Assembly (NCBI RefSeq): GCF_009296265.1
Contig: NZ_WBJS01000003.1
Location: forward strand, 248,001-312,000
DNA: 64,000 bases
Origin: Thioclava sp. JE_KL1
GTDB taxonomy: Bacteria; Pseudomonadota; Alphaproteobacteria; Rhodobacterales; Rhodobacteraceae
Direction: 5' to 3'
Shown here piece after piece: positions 8,713 to 20,333 of the stretch. A program made the translations under genes and the position numbers. The first letter of the stretch is position 1. Every line of letters starts with the position of its first letter. The notes under the pieces are model-generated. The model saw only the letters and a program-made list of their open reading frames with translations, did no database searches and was not told the origin of the DNA.

Positions 8713-9668
8713 TGAGCGTCCCCTTGATGTTGGTTTTGCGAGACATGCAGCTCTTCGCGGATCGCGTCGTCGATCTTCTTCTGCTCGGGCGCGTGATCGG
8801 GCAGGATCGCTGCACCGCCATCGGACAGCATGTCAGGGTTCATCATTACTTTGCCCCAGTAGCCTTTCTCCGGCGGCTCGAAGAGCTCAGGCCCCGACCA
8901 GGTCGCGGTCTTCTTGAAAGCTTTTTCGAGCTGGGCGAAGGGGTGCTTGGGCTCTTGCAGGAACGCGTCGAACTGCTCCTGGCTCACCACGTCGACCTCA
9001 AACTTGTTGAGCGGGAAAGCCGCGCCGTTGAACTGGCTGTTGAAGCCATAGGTCTGCGACGGATCTTCCGAGGTGGTCAGATTCATCTTCGTGCCCATGC
9101 CGGGCATTGCGTAGATCTGGCCGGCAAGACGCGGGATCCAGAAGCTCTGCATCGCGCCGGTGGCGGTGATGTCGAACTCGACGGGGGTGTTCTCGGGCAG
9201 GACCAACCGGTTCACGGCGGCGACCTTGCCGGGATAGATGAACATCCATTTCCATTCGGACCCGATGACCTTCACATGCATCGGCTCTTTGCCCGTTGCC
9301 TTGTAGGGGTCTTCGCCCATCACGTGGCCCCAGGTGAGCCAGCCGACGATGAGGAAGGTGAGCGTGGCACCGCCCCAGATCACGACTTCGGCGGCAACCG
9401 AGTGCGACCAGGTCGGGTCATATTTGCCTTTCCCACCCTGACGGCGATAGCGCATCGCGATCCACGGCGTGCCGATCAGGATCGGCAGGGAAATGGGCAG
9501 CATCCAAAGAAAGAAGCTGATCAGGTGAGCGCGTTCTCCGGCCGCCACCGGGCCGAGCGGGGTCATCACCCCGTTCTCCGCGCAACCTGACAGCCATGCA
9601 GCCGCAACGGTCAACAGGACCGGGGCAGCGAGGCGGCTGGGCCGCTTGTAGATTTTTTCAAACAACAC
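8709..9668 (-). CDS. cyoA: Cytochrome bo3 quinol oxidase subunit II (lipoprotein)
   Basis: The 319-residue protein begins with a lipoprotein signal (lipobox LSGC, Cys29), then two transmembrane helices and a periplasmic cupredoxin-fold domain. The CuA cysteine and histidine ligands of cytochrome c oxidases are absent, as expected for a quinol oxidase. Family motifs include EWKWMFIYP and SFWIPRLAGQIYAMPGM. The start codon is a GTG at 9668, preceded by AAAGG eight bases upstream. It is the first gene of cyoABCD, and the 499 bases upstream should hold the operon promoter. Confidence 0.95.
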   Translation of the reverse strand: MLFEKIYKRPSRLAAPVLLTVAAAWLSGCAENGVMTPLGPVAAGERAHLISFFLWMLPISLPILIGTPWIAMRYRRQGGKGKYDPTWSHSVAAEVVIWGGATLTFLIVGWLTWGHVMGEDPYKATGKEPMHVKVIGSEWKWMFIYPGKVAAVNRLVLPENTPVEFDITATGAMQSFWIPRLAGQIYAMPGMGTKMNLTTSEDPSQTYGFNSQFNGAAFPLNKFEVDVVSQEQFDAFLQEPKHPFAQLEKAFKKTATWSGPELFEPPEKGYWGKVMMNPDMLSDGGAAILPDHAPEQKKIDDAIREELHVSQNQHQGDAQ

Positions 9669-9796
9669 GGAAATACCTTTCCTATTCCCTCTTCTTGGCG
9701 CGGGGGCATAGGGGTCTCTCGGGGGAGGCCGCGAGGGCTCCCGTCCCGCGCGATGCCTCCCACTCTAGGGCAGCGCCCGCGAGGTCAATCGGTGTT

Positions 9797-9807
9797 GACA
9801 AATTGTC
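9797..9807. promoter_or_regulatory. Inverted repeat upstream of cyoA
   Basis: GACAA-A-TTGTC is a perfect 11-base dyad. On the minus strand the longer context GCGAC-AATTT-GTC resembles one and a half half-sites of the RegA/PrrA redox-response consensus (GCGNC-Nx-GNCGC). It lies about 130 bases before cyoA. This is only a candidate. Confidence 0.3.
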
Positions 9808-10107
9808 GCAGGAACGGGCGTAACCGACTGAAAATCATGCACAAATGTCATCACACACCTGCGACGCACGAAAAAATAACCAATAAATAAAGGGGGTTGG
9901 TCTTGAACGGGCGCGCCCGAATACAGGGGTAAACGGGCCCTTCTCTCGCGCTTGTGATGGAGCAGTGAGCGATCCGTGAGCAAAATGAGCAACTTAGCCG
10001 ATCACGGACGCTTGAGGTCACTCGGTGCGTGAGGGGTGCTATCCGCTCAGACTCCCGCCTCGCCCCGCGTTGACGGTAACGGGCAGCGCCCTCCCCCGGC
10101 GCATGAC

Positions 10108-10135
10108 AAACCAACGCCGCGGAAACCCCGCGGCG
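10108..10135 (-). terminator. Probable terminator after the first Crp-type gene
   Basis: The perfect eight-base stem CGCCGCGG / CCGCGGCG with a five-base loop is followed on the minus strand by TTGGTTTG. The T tract is weak. Confidence 0.5.
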
Positions 10136-10167
10136 CGCTGTCAGAGAGGATTACCGGAAGGGAACGG

Positions 10168-10899
10168 TCAGAGCGCCGCGGCCCGGCGCAGCGCCGGGAG
10201 CGACGAGATCCGCACACGCCCGCCGGCGATCCTGAACAGGCCCTGATCGCGCAGGCGGCGGATCGTCTTGTTCGTATGCACCAGCGACAGCCCGAGCGAG
10301 TCCGCCACGACCTGCTGGGCGAAGGGGAACGGCGCGCTGTCCTTCTCGATCAGCCCGACCGCCTCGGCACGCTCCCATGCGTGCATCACGAACCACGCGA
10401 TCCCCTCATTGGCGTTGCGCTGCCCCACCGAGGCCAGCCAGCCCGACAGCCGCGTCAGTTCGCGCGTCATCAGCCACACGAGCGTCGTGGTGCGGTCGGG
10501 ACCATCTGGCAGAGGCTGATGCAGATCGGCCGGATCGAAGCTCGACAGCATCATCGGCGTGAGCGCCTCGTAATAGCTCGCCCCCGGACCGTAGAGCACG
10601 CTCGTCAGCCCGCACAGATCGCCCGGATAGACCAGCGCTTCGACTTGCCTGCGCCCGTCTTCGAGCAGCGTATAGCGCATGGCGATCCCGCGCTCGACCC
10701 GCACGATCAATGGCGTGGACTCGGGCAAAAGCGCCGCTCCCGCGGGAATGGCGCGTTGCGATTGGGACAGCTCCGCCAGATAGGCGAGGTCAGGTTTTCG
10801 AGACAGGTTTTCCAAGCTTGCTCGGTTCCGTTTTGTTGATTTCTGCGAAGAAACCAGCATCTGCCGCGAAAGCGCTGAGCGCGCTACGTCATAGGACAT
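10168..10899 (-). CDS. Crp/Fnr-family transcriptional regulator (paralogue 1)
   Basis: The 243-residue protein has an N-terminal cyclic-nucleotide-binding-like beta-barrel (about residues 45-140) and a C-terminal Crp-type helix-turn-helix, with recognition region DSLGLSLVHTNKTIRRLR. The N-terminal cysteine cluster of FNR is absent, so it is not an Fe-S oxygen sensor; its ligand is unknown. It is paralogous to the next regulator upstream (11029-11757), with matching blocks MRYxxLEDGRRQV, FPGDL/YPGDL and LSLVHTNKT. The start is uncertain: ATG 10899 lacks a good ribosome site, and an in-frame ATG lies at 10860. The gene lies upstream of the cyo operon on the same strand, so control of respiration is possible but unproven. 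Confidence 0.85.
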   Translation of the reverse strand: MSYDVARSALSRQMLVSSQKSTKRNRASLENLSRKPDLAYLAELSQSQRAIPAGAALLPESTPLIVRVERGIAMRYTLLEDGRRQVEALVYPGDLCGLTSVLYGPGASYYEALTPMMLSSFDPADLHQPLPDGPDRTTTLVWLMTRELTRLSGWLASVGQRNANEGIAWFVMHAWERAEAVGLIEKDSAPFPFAQQVVADSLGLSLVHTNKTIRRLRDQGLFRIAGGRVRISSLPALRRAAAL

Positions 10900-11028
10900 T
10901 GATGCAGATTTTTTCGGATGTTCCTCGGCGTCACCCGGCGGAAAAACGCTTTTCGCCTATGTGAAAAGCTTTAGGAATCGCTGCGCGACTGCAGCGTTAC
11001 TGAGGAATTCCGCCACTCTCCTGCGCGA

Positions 11029-11757
11029 CTATAAATAGTAGCGCGGTGGCCCGGCCCCGAGCTCGACGACTCCTATATCGGCGAGCCTTTCGAGATCGGG
11101 CAGTTCGAGAATCCCCTGCGCCCATCTGACCAGCCCTTCGGACCGCAGACGGGCAAGCGTCTTGTTAGTGTGAACGAGCGATAGCCCGAGCGCATCCGCG
11201 AGATCCTGCTGCCGCACCGGGAACGGCATCTTGCCGTCACGCACCAGCCCGGTCTGCGATCCACGCTCAAAGAGAGTGACGAAGGCCCATGCGAGCGCCT
11301 CGCGCGCCGAGCGCTGCCCCACCGTCACCAGTGCGTCGCTCAGGAAATGCTCCTCGCGCGCGACCTGCCACGTCAGCATCATCGCACGCTGCGGCATCTT
11401 CGAGAAAAGCTCCCACACTTGTTTACGGTCGAAAACGCTGAGCTTTACCGGGGTCAGCGCCTCGGTCGTATGCGAGGCCATTCCCATCATGATGGCGTCG
11501 AGGCCGATCAGATCGCCGGGAAAGAGGAAATTGAGCACTTGGCGCCGCCCGTCTTCCAGCATCCGGTAGCGCATGGCCTGGCCCTCGAGCAAGGTGAAGA
11601 AGCGTTGCGGCTCGTTGCCTTCCATCACGACGGTCTGCCCTGCGGGCATCCGTAGCTCGCCCGCGCGGGCGGCTTCGGCGATTGCTTCCTCGTGCGCATC
11701 GGGCGCCATGAAGGCGGGATTATCGACGAAGGGACAATTTCTAAAGTTGCGTGTCAT
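11029..11757 (-). CDS. Crp/Fnr-family transcriptional regulator (paralogue 2)
   Basis: The 242-residue protein has a cNMP-binding-type barrel (MRYRMLEDGRRQVLNFLFPGDLIGLD) and a C-terminal helix-turn-helix (QDLADALGLSLVHTNKTLARLR). It has no FNR-type N-terminal cysteine cluster, only one Cys near the start (NFRNCPF). The chosen start is the ATG at 11757; a longer frame would need a TTG at 11787. It forms a tandem pair with the related regulator at 10168-10899, 129 bases apart on the same strand. Close homologues of this type are common in Rhodobacterales and their effectors are mostly unknown. Confidence 0.85.
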   Translation of the reverse strand: MTRNFRNCPFVDNPAFMAPDAHEEAIAEAARAGELRMPAGQTVVMEGNEPQRFFTLLEGQAMRYRMLEDGRRQVLNFLFPGDLIGLDAIMMGMASHTTEALTPVKLSVFDRKQVWELFSKMPQRAMMLTWQVAREEHFLSDALVTVGQRSAREALAWAFVTLFERGSQTGLVRDGKMPFPVRQQDLADALGLSLVHTNKTLARLRSEGLVRWAQGILELPDLERLADIGVVELGAGPPRYYL

Positions 11758-12177
11758 GCCTTGGCTCACTTTTACGTCATAAGGCAACGCGGAGGACCGT
11801 GGCAGGTTCCTTTCAAATTTCGTGGGTGGATTCCCTATTTCCCCTTATTTCCCTCACTATCTGCGCCCCACATGTTCACGATCGCTTGTGTAACAGGCAG
11901 CCCTGTGGGATTCATGCCAGCTAGACGCTTTGCAGCAGTATGTCATAGTTAAATGACCCCGGAGATTACGAGGTGCAGGAAGGCTGAAGAGGCCTCTCAG
12001 TGCACCGACAATCGGGCTGAAGCCTAAATCGTTATACTGACGTCGGATCGACCACGATCCCTCTCACCCTCCAAATGCAGTAATCTGCAAGGACAGGAAG
12101 CTGATGCCCCGGATTTTCCAACACGAACGAAGCGAGATCCGCGTAAGCGGTGCCCGCCTCGCGGCTAGGCGGTCCTC
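11758..12177. other. Intergenic region between divergent regulator genes
   Basis: About 420 bases without a gene I can support. It contains the sequence TACGTCATAAGG at 11773-11784, which also occurs in near-identical form at the start of the neighbouring Crp-type gene. The stretch 11815-11870 is AT-rich and T-rich. Promoters for both flanking genes must lie here. Confidence 0.4.
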
Positions 12178-14273
<2,096 letters not shown>

Positions 14274-14286
14274 GGCGTTGAGGGCA

Positions 14287-14432
14287 GCGCCCGAACCTTG
14301 GGTGGGCGCTTCGATCGGCGGGTGGCCGGGCGATTTATCTCGAAAGCCCGAATGACGTTCGAGCCCGCGCCGACATCGCCAATGCGCCCTCCCGGGGGGA
14401 GGGTCGGGCGCGGCCCGGGGCTGGTCGCCCCG
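14287..14432 (+). repeat. Dispersed intergenic repeat, family A, copy 1
   Basis: This 146-base element matches the reverse complement of 38337-38482, which has the same length. The last 59 bases (14374-14432) are identical between copies; the first part has diverged. It contains three potential hairpins: GCGCCC ... GGGCGC at the start, CCCTCCC ... GGGAGGG in the middle, and CGGGGC-TGGTC-GCCCCG at the end. It lies in a convergent intergenic gap just after an upstream gene. Confidence 0.85.
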
Positions 14433-14643
14433 CGCCAGAGCAAAATGCTCCCGCTTCGCGATGGCGCGCGGAACGCGCCGCAGGCGCAGGGCGCGCGCCG
14501 GTCCGTCCCGACGGGCTGGCGCATTGCCACCCGCGCGCAACGTTCATGCTGTGGGAGGCTTGGCAGGCATAAACCGCCTTCGTTCAAAACTCAGGCTGCG
14601 CCATCCCACGGACCGGCGCGCACCCTGCTTCCCGACCAACGAA
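14433..14643. other. Intergenic remainder before the pyrophosphatase terminator
   Basis: With the repeat and the terminator, this completes a gene-free gap of 420 bases (14274-14693). It is GC-rich and I see no gene or recognisable site in it. Confidence 0.4.
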
Positions 14644-14669
14644 AAGGGGCGCCCGACCGGACGCCCCTT
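14640..14669 (-). terminator. Terminator after the manganese pyrophosphatase gene
   Basis: The stem AAGGGGCG / CGCCCCTT (14644-14651 and 14662-14669) reads on the minus strand into TTTTCGTT. It can also serve the plus strand weakly. Confidence 0.7.
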
Positions 14670-14693
14670 CCCCAATTCCAATCCCCGAAAAGC

Positions 14694-15614
14694 TCAGACC
14701 TTGAGCGACGGGATGATCTGCTTCTTGCGGCTCATCACGCCCGGCAGGACGACCGTGTCGCCCTCGACCGTGGCATCGAAGCTCTTCTCGGCCACGCCCT
14801 TCACCAGATCGTTCGGCACCAGCAGCGTCGCCTCTTCCTTCAGGATGTCGATCACGAACAGGAGCACCTGATCGACGCCGTCTTCCTTCGCGACCTGTTC
14901 CATCGAGGCCATCAGCGAGGCCTTCCGGTCCAGCACCATCTTCGGCGCGGTGGTCTCCAGTACGGAGACGCGGAAGCTCGTGCCGTCGACCGGGTATTCC
15001 TTGGAATCCATCCGCAGCAGTTCCGCATCGGTGAAGGCGGAGACGTCCGATTTCGCTTCGAACATCTTCTCGGCCAGCTCGTGCATGTCGATGCCCAGAT
15101 CGCTCGCCAGCGCGTCACAGACGGCGCGGTCGTGATCGGTGGTGGTGGGCGAGCGGAATTCCAGCGTGTCGGACAGGATGCAGCTGAGCATCGCGCCCTT
15201 GATGCCGCGCGGGGCCTTCGCCACGTCGTCGCCCATCAGATCGTAGAGGATGGTCGCGGTGCAGGCGAGCGGGCGCATCGTGATGTCGATCGGCCCTTTG
15301 GTCTCGATCCCGCCGGTCAGCTTGTGGTGATCGATGATCTGGATGACGTTGGCCGCGTTGATACCGCTCGGCAGCTCGGCGGGGTTGTTGGTGTCGACGA
15401 CGACCACGTCCTCGCCTTCTTCCACGTCAGAGATGATCTCGGGCTTGTCGAGACCCCAATGTTCGATGACGAAAGCTGCCTCGGTATTGGGCTCACCCAG
15501 CAGGCAGGGCTTGGCCGGAGTGCCTTTGACATCATTGAGATACCACGCCCAGGCGATGGGCGAGCCGGTGGAGTCGGTGTCGGGAGCCTTATGGCCAAAA
15601 ACCTTGATCGTCAT
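14694..15614 (-). CDS. ppaC: Manganese-dependent inorganic pyrophosphatase (DHH family)
   Basis: The 306-residue protein hydrolyses pyrophosphate to phosphate in the cytoplasm. The DHH-family metal-binding motifs are visible: GHKAPDTDST at the N-terminus, VVDTNN, and the signature IIDHHKL (about residues 96-102). The C-terminal DHHA2 domain ends in SRKKQIIPSL, with the family's substrate-binding basic residues. The ATG at 15614 is preceded by GAGGA; an ATG 24 bases earlier is less likely. Family II pyrophosphatases are less common in alphaproteobacteria than family I, but the match is clear. It is monocistronic. Confidence 0.93.
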   Translation of the reverse strand: MTIKVFGHKAPDTDSTGSPIAWAWYLNDVKGTPAKPCLLGEPNTEAAFVIEHWGLDKPEIISDVEEGEDVVVVDTNNPAELPSGINAANVIQIIDHHKLTGGIETKGPIDITMRPLACTATILYDLMGDDVAKAPRGIKGAMLSCILSDTLEFRSPTTTDHDRAVCDALASDLGIDMHELAEKMFEAKSDVSAFTDAELLRMDSKEYPVDGTSFRVSVLETTAPKMVLDRKASLMASMEQVAKEDGVDQVLLFVIDILKEEATLLVPNDLVKGVAEKSFDATVEGDTVVLPGVMSRKKQIIPSLKV

Positions 15615-15755
15615 GGGGAGATCCTCTCGGATAATCATCTGTCGGCGCAGGTTATAGGCGCTGTGTCTGGGCTTGTCACCTAGGGGTCTGGCGATGCGGA
15701 AAGGGGCGAGCCCGAACCCTGGACGGGCACCCCGGAAACACTCTGCTTCAACTAA

Positions 15756-16757
15756 TCAGCTATCCAGCCGCTTGATCGTCCAGCCGTCCTTTTCGAGCAG
15801 CCGCAACAGCCCCTCTTCGCCGGACAGATGCAGCGCGCCCACCGCCACGACGACCGGGCCATCGCTCGCTGCCGCCTCGATCTCAGGCAGCCAGTTTTGG
15901 TTTCGCGCGACCATCAGAAGATCCTCGGAGAGCTTCATCTGACGCTCGACCTCGTCGGCATCCATGCCCGCCGCGACCGCCTGGTAGCGCGCCAGTTCCC
16001 AGATCAGGCGCGGCTCGCCCCGGAAATAGAGATCGCCCATCGTCACGCCCATATCGTCGGCCAGGGGCGCGCCGATTACCGCGGCGCGCAGCATCTCCAG
16101 CGCTTCGGTCTCGGTGATCCCGTTGAAGAGCTTGAAGACGGTATCCCACGGCTCGAGCGCCTCGACCGGCACGCCATCGGCCTCGGCCTTCGTCATCACC
16201 TGCAGGTCCAGACCTCCCTGCCCCTTCGCAAGCTCGGCCGTCGCACACGGCGGAAGCGAGAGCGTCATCGCGACGAAAGCGGGCCGCATCTTGGCCGCGA
16301 GAAAGGCGGGCATCCCGTGGGCGGCCAGCGCCGCCTTGGTCATGTTCCAGTCCTGCTCCGACATCATCTGCGGCAGCGTCTTGCCGGTAGAAAACATCAG
16401 CGTCGGGTCGGTCTTGATCGCATGTTCCAGCTTGCCCTGCTCGTCCGGACCGGCCTCCACCAGAAGCCGCGATGCATCGTCGAGCGCCTTCGAGAGCGTG
16501 CCGACGAGCTTGTCATGGCGCGGATCGGGAAGGTGGTAAGTGCCAGCCAGCGTGATCTTTTCCTCGCCTTTGGTTGCAGAGAACAGCAATCCGCGAGAGA
16601 AGGGCGCGGAATCGGCCTCGGCGGTCAGCGCCTCCTGCTCGGCTGCGGGCAGCGCGTCGAATATATTCTTGCCGCGACACTCCGCCCAAGCGGGCAGTGC
16701 AAGGCAGAGCGAGAGCGCGGGGGCCAGCAGCGGCCGAAGGAGCTTGGCGAGTTTCAT
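15756..16757 (-). CDS. TraB/GumN family exported protein
   Basis: The 333-residue protein has a Sec signal peptide (to about residue 25, LPAWA). A TraB/GumN domain follows, with the two diagnostic histidine-containing motifs: AGTYHLPDP near residue 71 and VAVGALHLSGEEGLLRLL near the C-terminus. The family includes predicted metalloproteases or Tiki-like proteins; in most bacteria the role is unknown. The protein should be periplasmic or lipid-bilayer-associated. No neighbouring gene clarifies its job. I am sure of the family only. Confidence 0.82.
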   Translation of the reverse strand: MKLAKLLRPLLAPALSLCLALPAWAECRGKNIFDALPAAEQEALTAEADSAPFSRGLLFSATKGEEKITLAGTYHLPDPRHDKLVGTLSKALDDASRLLVEAGPDEQGKLEHAIKTDPTLMFSTGKTLPQMMSEQDWNMTKAALAAHGMPAFLAAKMRPAFVAMTLSLPPCATAELAKGQGGLDLQVMTKAEADGVPVEALEPWDTVFKLFNGITETEALEMLRAAVIGAPLADDMGVTMGDLYFRGEPRLIWELARYQAVAAGMDADEVERQMKLSEDLLMVARNQNWLPEIEAAASDGPVVVAVGALHLSGEEGLLRLLEKDGWTIKRLDS

Positions 16758-16853
16758 AACGGCGAGAGTGCCACGCGATCTGCATTCCGCATAGAGGCGA
16801 AATCGCCGCGCCCGGATCGTTCGAATTGACGCAAAAAATTCGCCCTCCGGTTA

Positions 16854-16882
16854 TTGACACCCGCCCGCCCCAATGACTAACT
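16854..16882 (+). promoter_or_regulatory. Probable groESL promoter
   Basis: A perfect TTGACA (16854-16859) is followed after 17 bases by CTAACT (16877-16882), a weak -10. The CIRCE operator lies just downstream, where HrcA-controlled promoters usually carry it. Confidence 0.5.
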
Positions 16883-16891
16883 CCGCCATCG

Positions 16892-16918
16892 TTAGCACTC
16901 ACCAGTGACGAGTGCTAA
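16892..16918 (+). promoter_or_regulatory. CIRCE operator (HrcA binding site)
   Basis: TTAGCACTC-N9-GAGTGCTAA is a perfect match to the CIRCE consensus. It lies 37 bases before the groES start, so repression by HrcA and release on heat stress are expected. Confidence 0.97.
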
Positions 16919-16955
16919 AAGTTTTCGAACCTGGAACCTTTAGGGAGTGACCCAG

Positions 16956-17243
16956 ATGGCATTCAAACCGCTTCATGACCGTGTGCTGGTCAAGCGCGTG
17001 GAGAGCGAAGAAAAAACCAAGGGTGGCCTGATCATCCCCGACAGCGCGAAAGAAAAGCCCGCAGAGGGTGAAGTCGTCGCAGTGGGTGACGGCGCGCGCA
17101 AGGAATCGGGCGAGCTGATCGCACCGGGCGTCAAAGCTGGCGACCGCGTTCTCTTCGGCAAGTGGTCGGGCACGGAAGTGACCCTCGACGGCGAAGAGCT
17201 GCTCATCATGAAAGAAAGCGACATCATGGGCATCATCTCGTAA
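16956..17243 (+). CDS. groES: Co-chaperonin GroES
   Basis: The 95-residue GroES forms the heptameric lid of the GroEL chamber. It begins [16 protein letters not shown] and holds the mobile-loop region [18 protein letters not shown]. The ATG at 16956 is preceded by TAGGGAG; a GTG nine bases earlier is the only longer option. It is followed after 65 bases by groEL in the same operon under the CIRCE operator. Confidence 0.98.
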   Translation: MAFKPLHDRVLVKRVESEEKTKGGLIIPDSAKEKPAEGEVVAVGDGARKESGELIAPGVKAGDRVLFGKWSGTEVTLDGEELLIMKESDIMGIIS

Positions 17244-17272
17244 GGCGCCCTGCCCTTACCGAGATCCCCTGA

Positions 17273-18952
<1,680 letters not shown>

Positions 18953-18983
18953 TCAGCCGTTCCCGCTTCAGGGATCTAATGGG

Positions 18984-19014
18984 AAGGGGCGCTCCGAAAG
19001 GGGCGCCCCTTTTC
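18984..19014 (+). terminator. Rho-independent terminator after groEL
   Basis: A nine-base stem (AAGGGGCGC / GCGCCCCTT) with a ten-base loop is followed by TTTTC. Confidence 0.85.
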
Positions 19015-19122
19015 ACATGCGTAAATCGCAGATTCTTACGCGCGCATTGAGCTATGTCACGGGGCCGCAAACGAATGGCGCTATACTTCCCCCAACGTCA
19101 ATTTCGCTGGAGGGCCCCGGTC

Positions 19123-20262
19123 ATGTCGCGCAATTTCCTCGTCAAATCCCTCGCCTGCCTCGCTGTCGCGCTGGCCGCCTCGGTCGCGGCGGCTGAGGAA
19201 ACTCAAGACTGGCGCTTCGGCGGAGACGCCTATCTCGCGGGCCGCACCGTGAGTGCGACGGGCGAGGACATCCACGACCTCTTCGCCGCCGGTCAGCATG
19301 TAACCTTGGGCAGCCCGATCACCGGCGCGGCGCATCTGGCGGGCCAGAATATCGTGATCGGCGCGCAGGTGGGCGGTGATCTCTACGCGGCGGGACAGGA
19401 TATTGACCTCGCGGCCCCGGTGGCGGGCGCGGCCACGCTCGCGGGTCAGGCGCTCACCATCAAGGGGCCGATCTCGGGCAACCTGCGTGCGATGGGCCAG
19501 CAGGTCCGGCTAGAGGCGCCGGTCGCAGGCAGCGTGATCATCGGCGCCGACGACGCACAGATCGACACCGAGATCTCGGGCGATCTGGTGCTGGGAACAA
19601 AGACCGTCACCTGGGGCGATGGCGCGACGGTCACAGGCAAGGTCCAAGTCTACACCGACACGCCCGGCGAGGTGAGCGTGCCTGCCAGCGTCGCCCCGGC
19701 CGATCAGGTCAGCATCCATGAGGCGAAGGAGTTCGAGCAGGCGAAGTCGCGCGTAGCCCCGGAGCGCAATTACCTCATCGAGACCCGCGACTGGCTGGGC
19801 GGCGTGCTCGTGGTCGGGATCGTGGCCACGCTTCTTGCCGTCTTCGCACCGGGCTTCATGGACCGGATGCGCCAACGCAGCCTCGCCCATCCTTTGCGCG
19901 CAGGACTTGCGGGGTTCATCGGGCTCTCCGCGCTGGTCGGCTCGATCCTGCTGCTCGCGATGACGGTGATCGGCATCGTGCTTATTCCGTTCTCGCTGCT
20001 CGGGGTGCTGGTGCTGGGCTTCGGCGGCTATATCGTGGGCATCTGGGTCATCGGCGCCTGGGCGCATGATCTGATCGGGCGCGGCCATCCCGTCACCAAT
20101 GGAGAATGCGCACTCGCGGCCTTCGGCGGGGCGGTGATCGGGGCGCTCATCTGCATGATCCCCTGGGTCGGCTGGCTTGGCATGATGGCGATCTTCCTGT
20201 TCGGCGCGGGCGCGATCGTGCTGCGCGTGACCGGGATCGGTGCGCAAGGCGCCGCAGCCTGA
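19123..20262 (+). CDS. Polytopic membrane protein with exported beta-helix-like domain
   Basis: The 379-residue protein has a Sec signal peptide (SLACLAVALAASVAAAEE). About 150 residues of short repeats follow (for example AGQHVTLGSPITGAAHLAGQ), with the spacing of a bactofilin-like right-handed beta-helix, and then a hydrophobic region of roughly four transmembrane helices (from about residue 225). Automated annotation often calls such proteins polymer-forming cytoskeletal, but the exported position differs from true bactofilins. The ATG at 19123 has GGAGG ten bases upstream. No neighbour suggests a function. I regard it as a membrane-anchored periplasmic beta-solenoid of unknown role. Confidence 0.7.
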   Translation: MSRNFLVKSLACLAVALAASVAAAEETQDWRFGGDAYLAGRTVSATGEDIHDLFAAGQHVTLGSPITGAAHLAGQNIVIGAQVGGDLYAAGQDIDLAAPVAGAATLAGQALTIKGPISGNLRAMGQQVRLEAPVAGSVIIGADDAQIDTEISGDLVLGTKTVTWGDGATVTGKVQVYTDTPGEVSVPASVAPADQVSIHEAKEFEQAKSRVAPERNYLIETRDWLGGVLVVGIVATLLAVFAPGFMDRMRQRSLAHPLRAGLAGFIGLSALVGSILLLAMTVIGIVLIPFSLLGVLVLGFGGYIVGIWVIGAWAHDLIGRGHPVTNGECALAAFGGAVIGALICMIPWVGWLGMMAIFLFGAGAIVLRVTGIGAQGAAA

Positions 20263-20333
20263 CCGTCCCCTCCCACCTCTGGCCATCCCTGCTTTCGCGC
20301 GCTATCGCTGCGCGAAGGACAGGGGGAGGAACC

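Larger units (their letters stand above)
9669..10167. other. Intergenic region upstream of cyoA
   Basis: This region of 499 bases holds no gene I can support. It should contain the cyo promoter and the 3' end of the Crp-type regulator transcript. Two features stand out: a dyad at 9797-9807 and a terminator hairpin at 10115-10135. The stretch near 9870-9900 is AT-rich. Confidence 0.45.

Noticed and set aside
6643-8715. A 690-codon open frame on the plus strand opposite cyoB
   Set aside because: Its translation is low-complexity, rich in Arg, His, Asp and Glu, with no domain. It is the typical antisense shadow of a GC-rich membrane protein gene; cyoB is certain.
10168-11757. The Crp-type pair as oxygen-sensing FNR proteins
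   Set aside because: Neither has the N-terminal cysteine cluster for the 4Fe-4S cluster.
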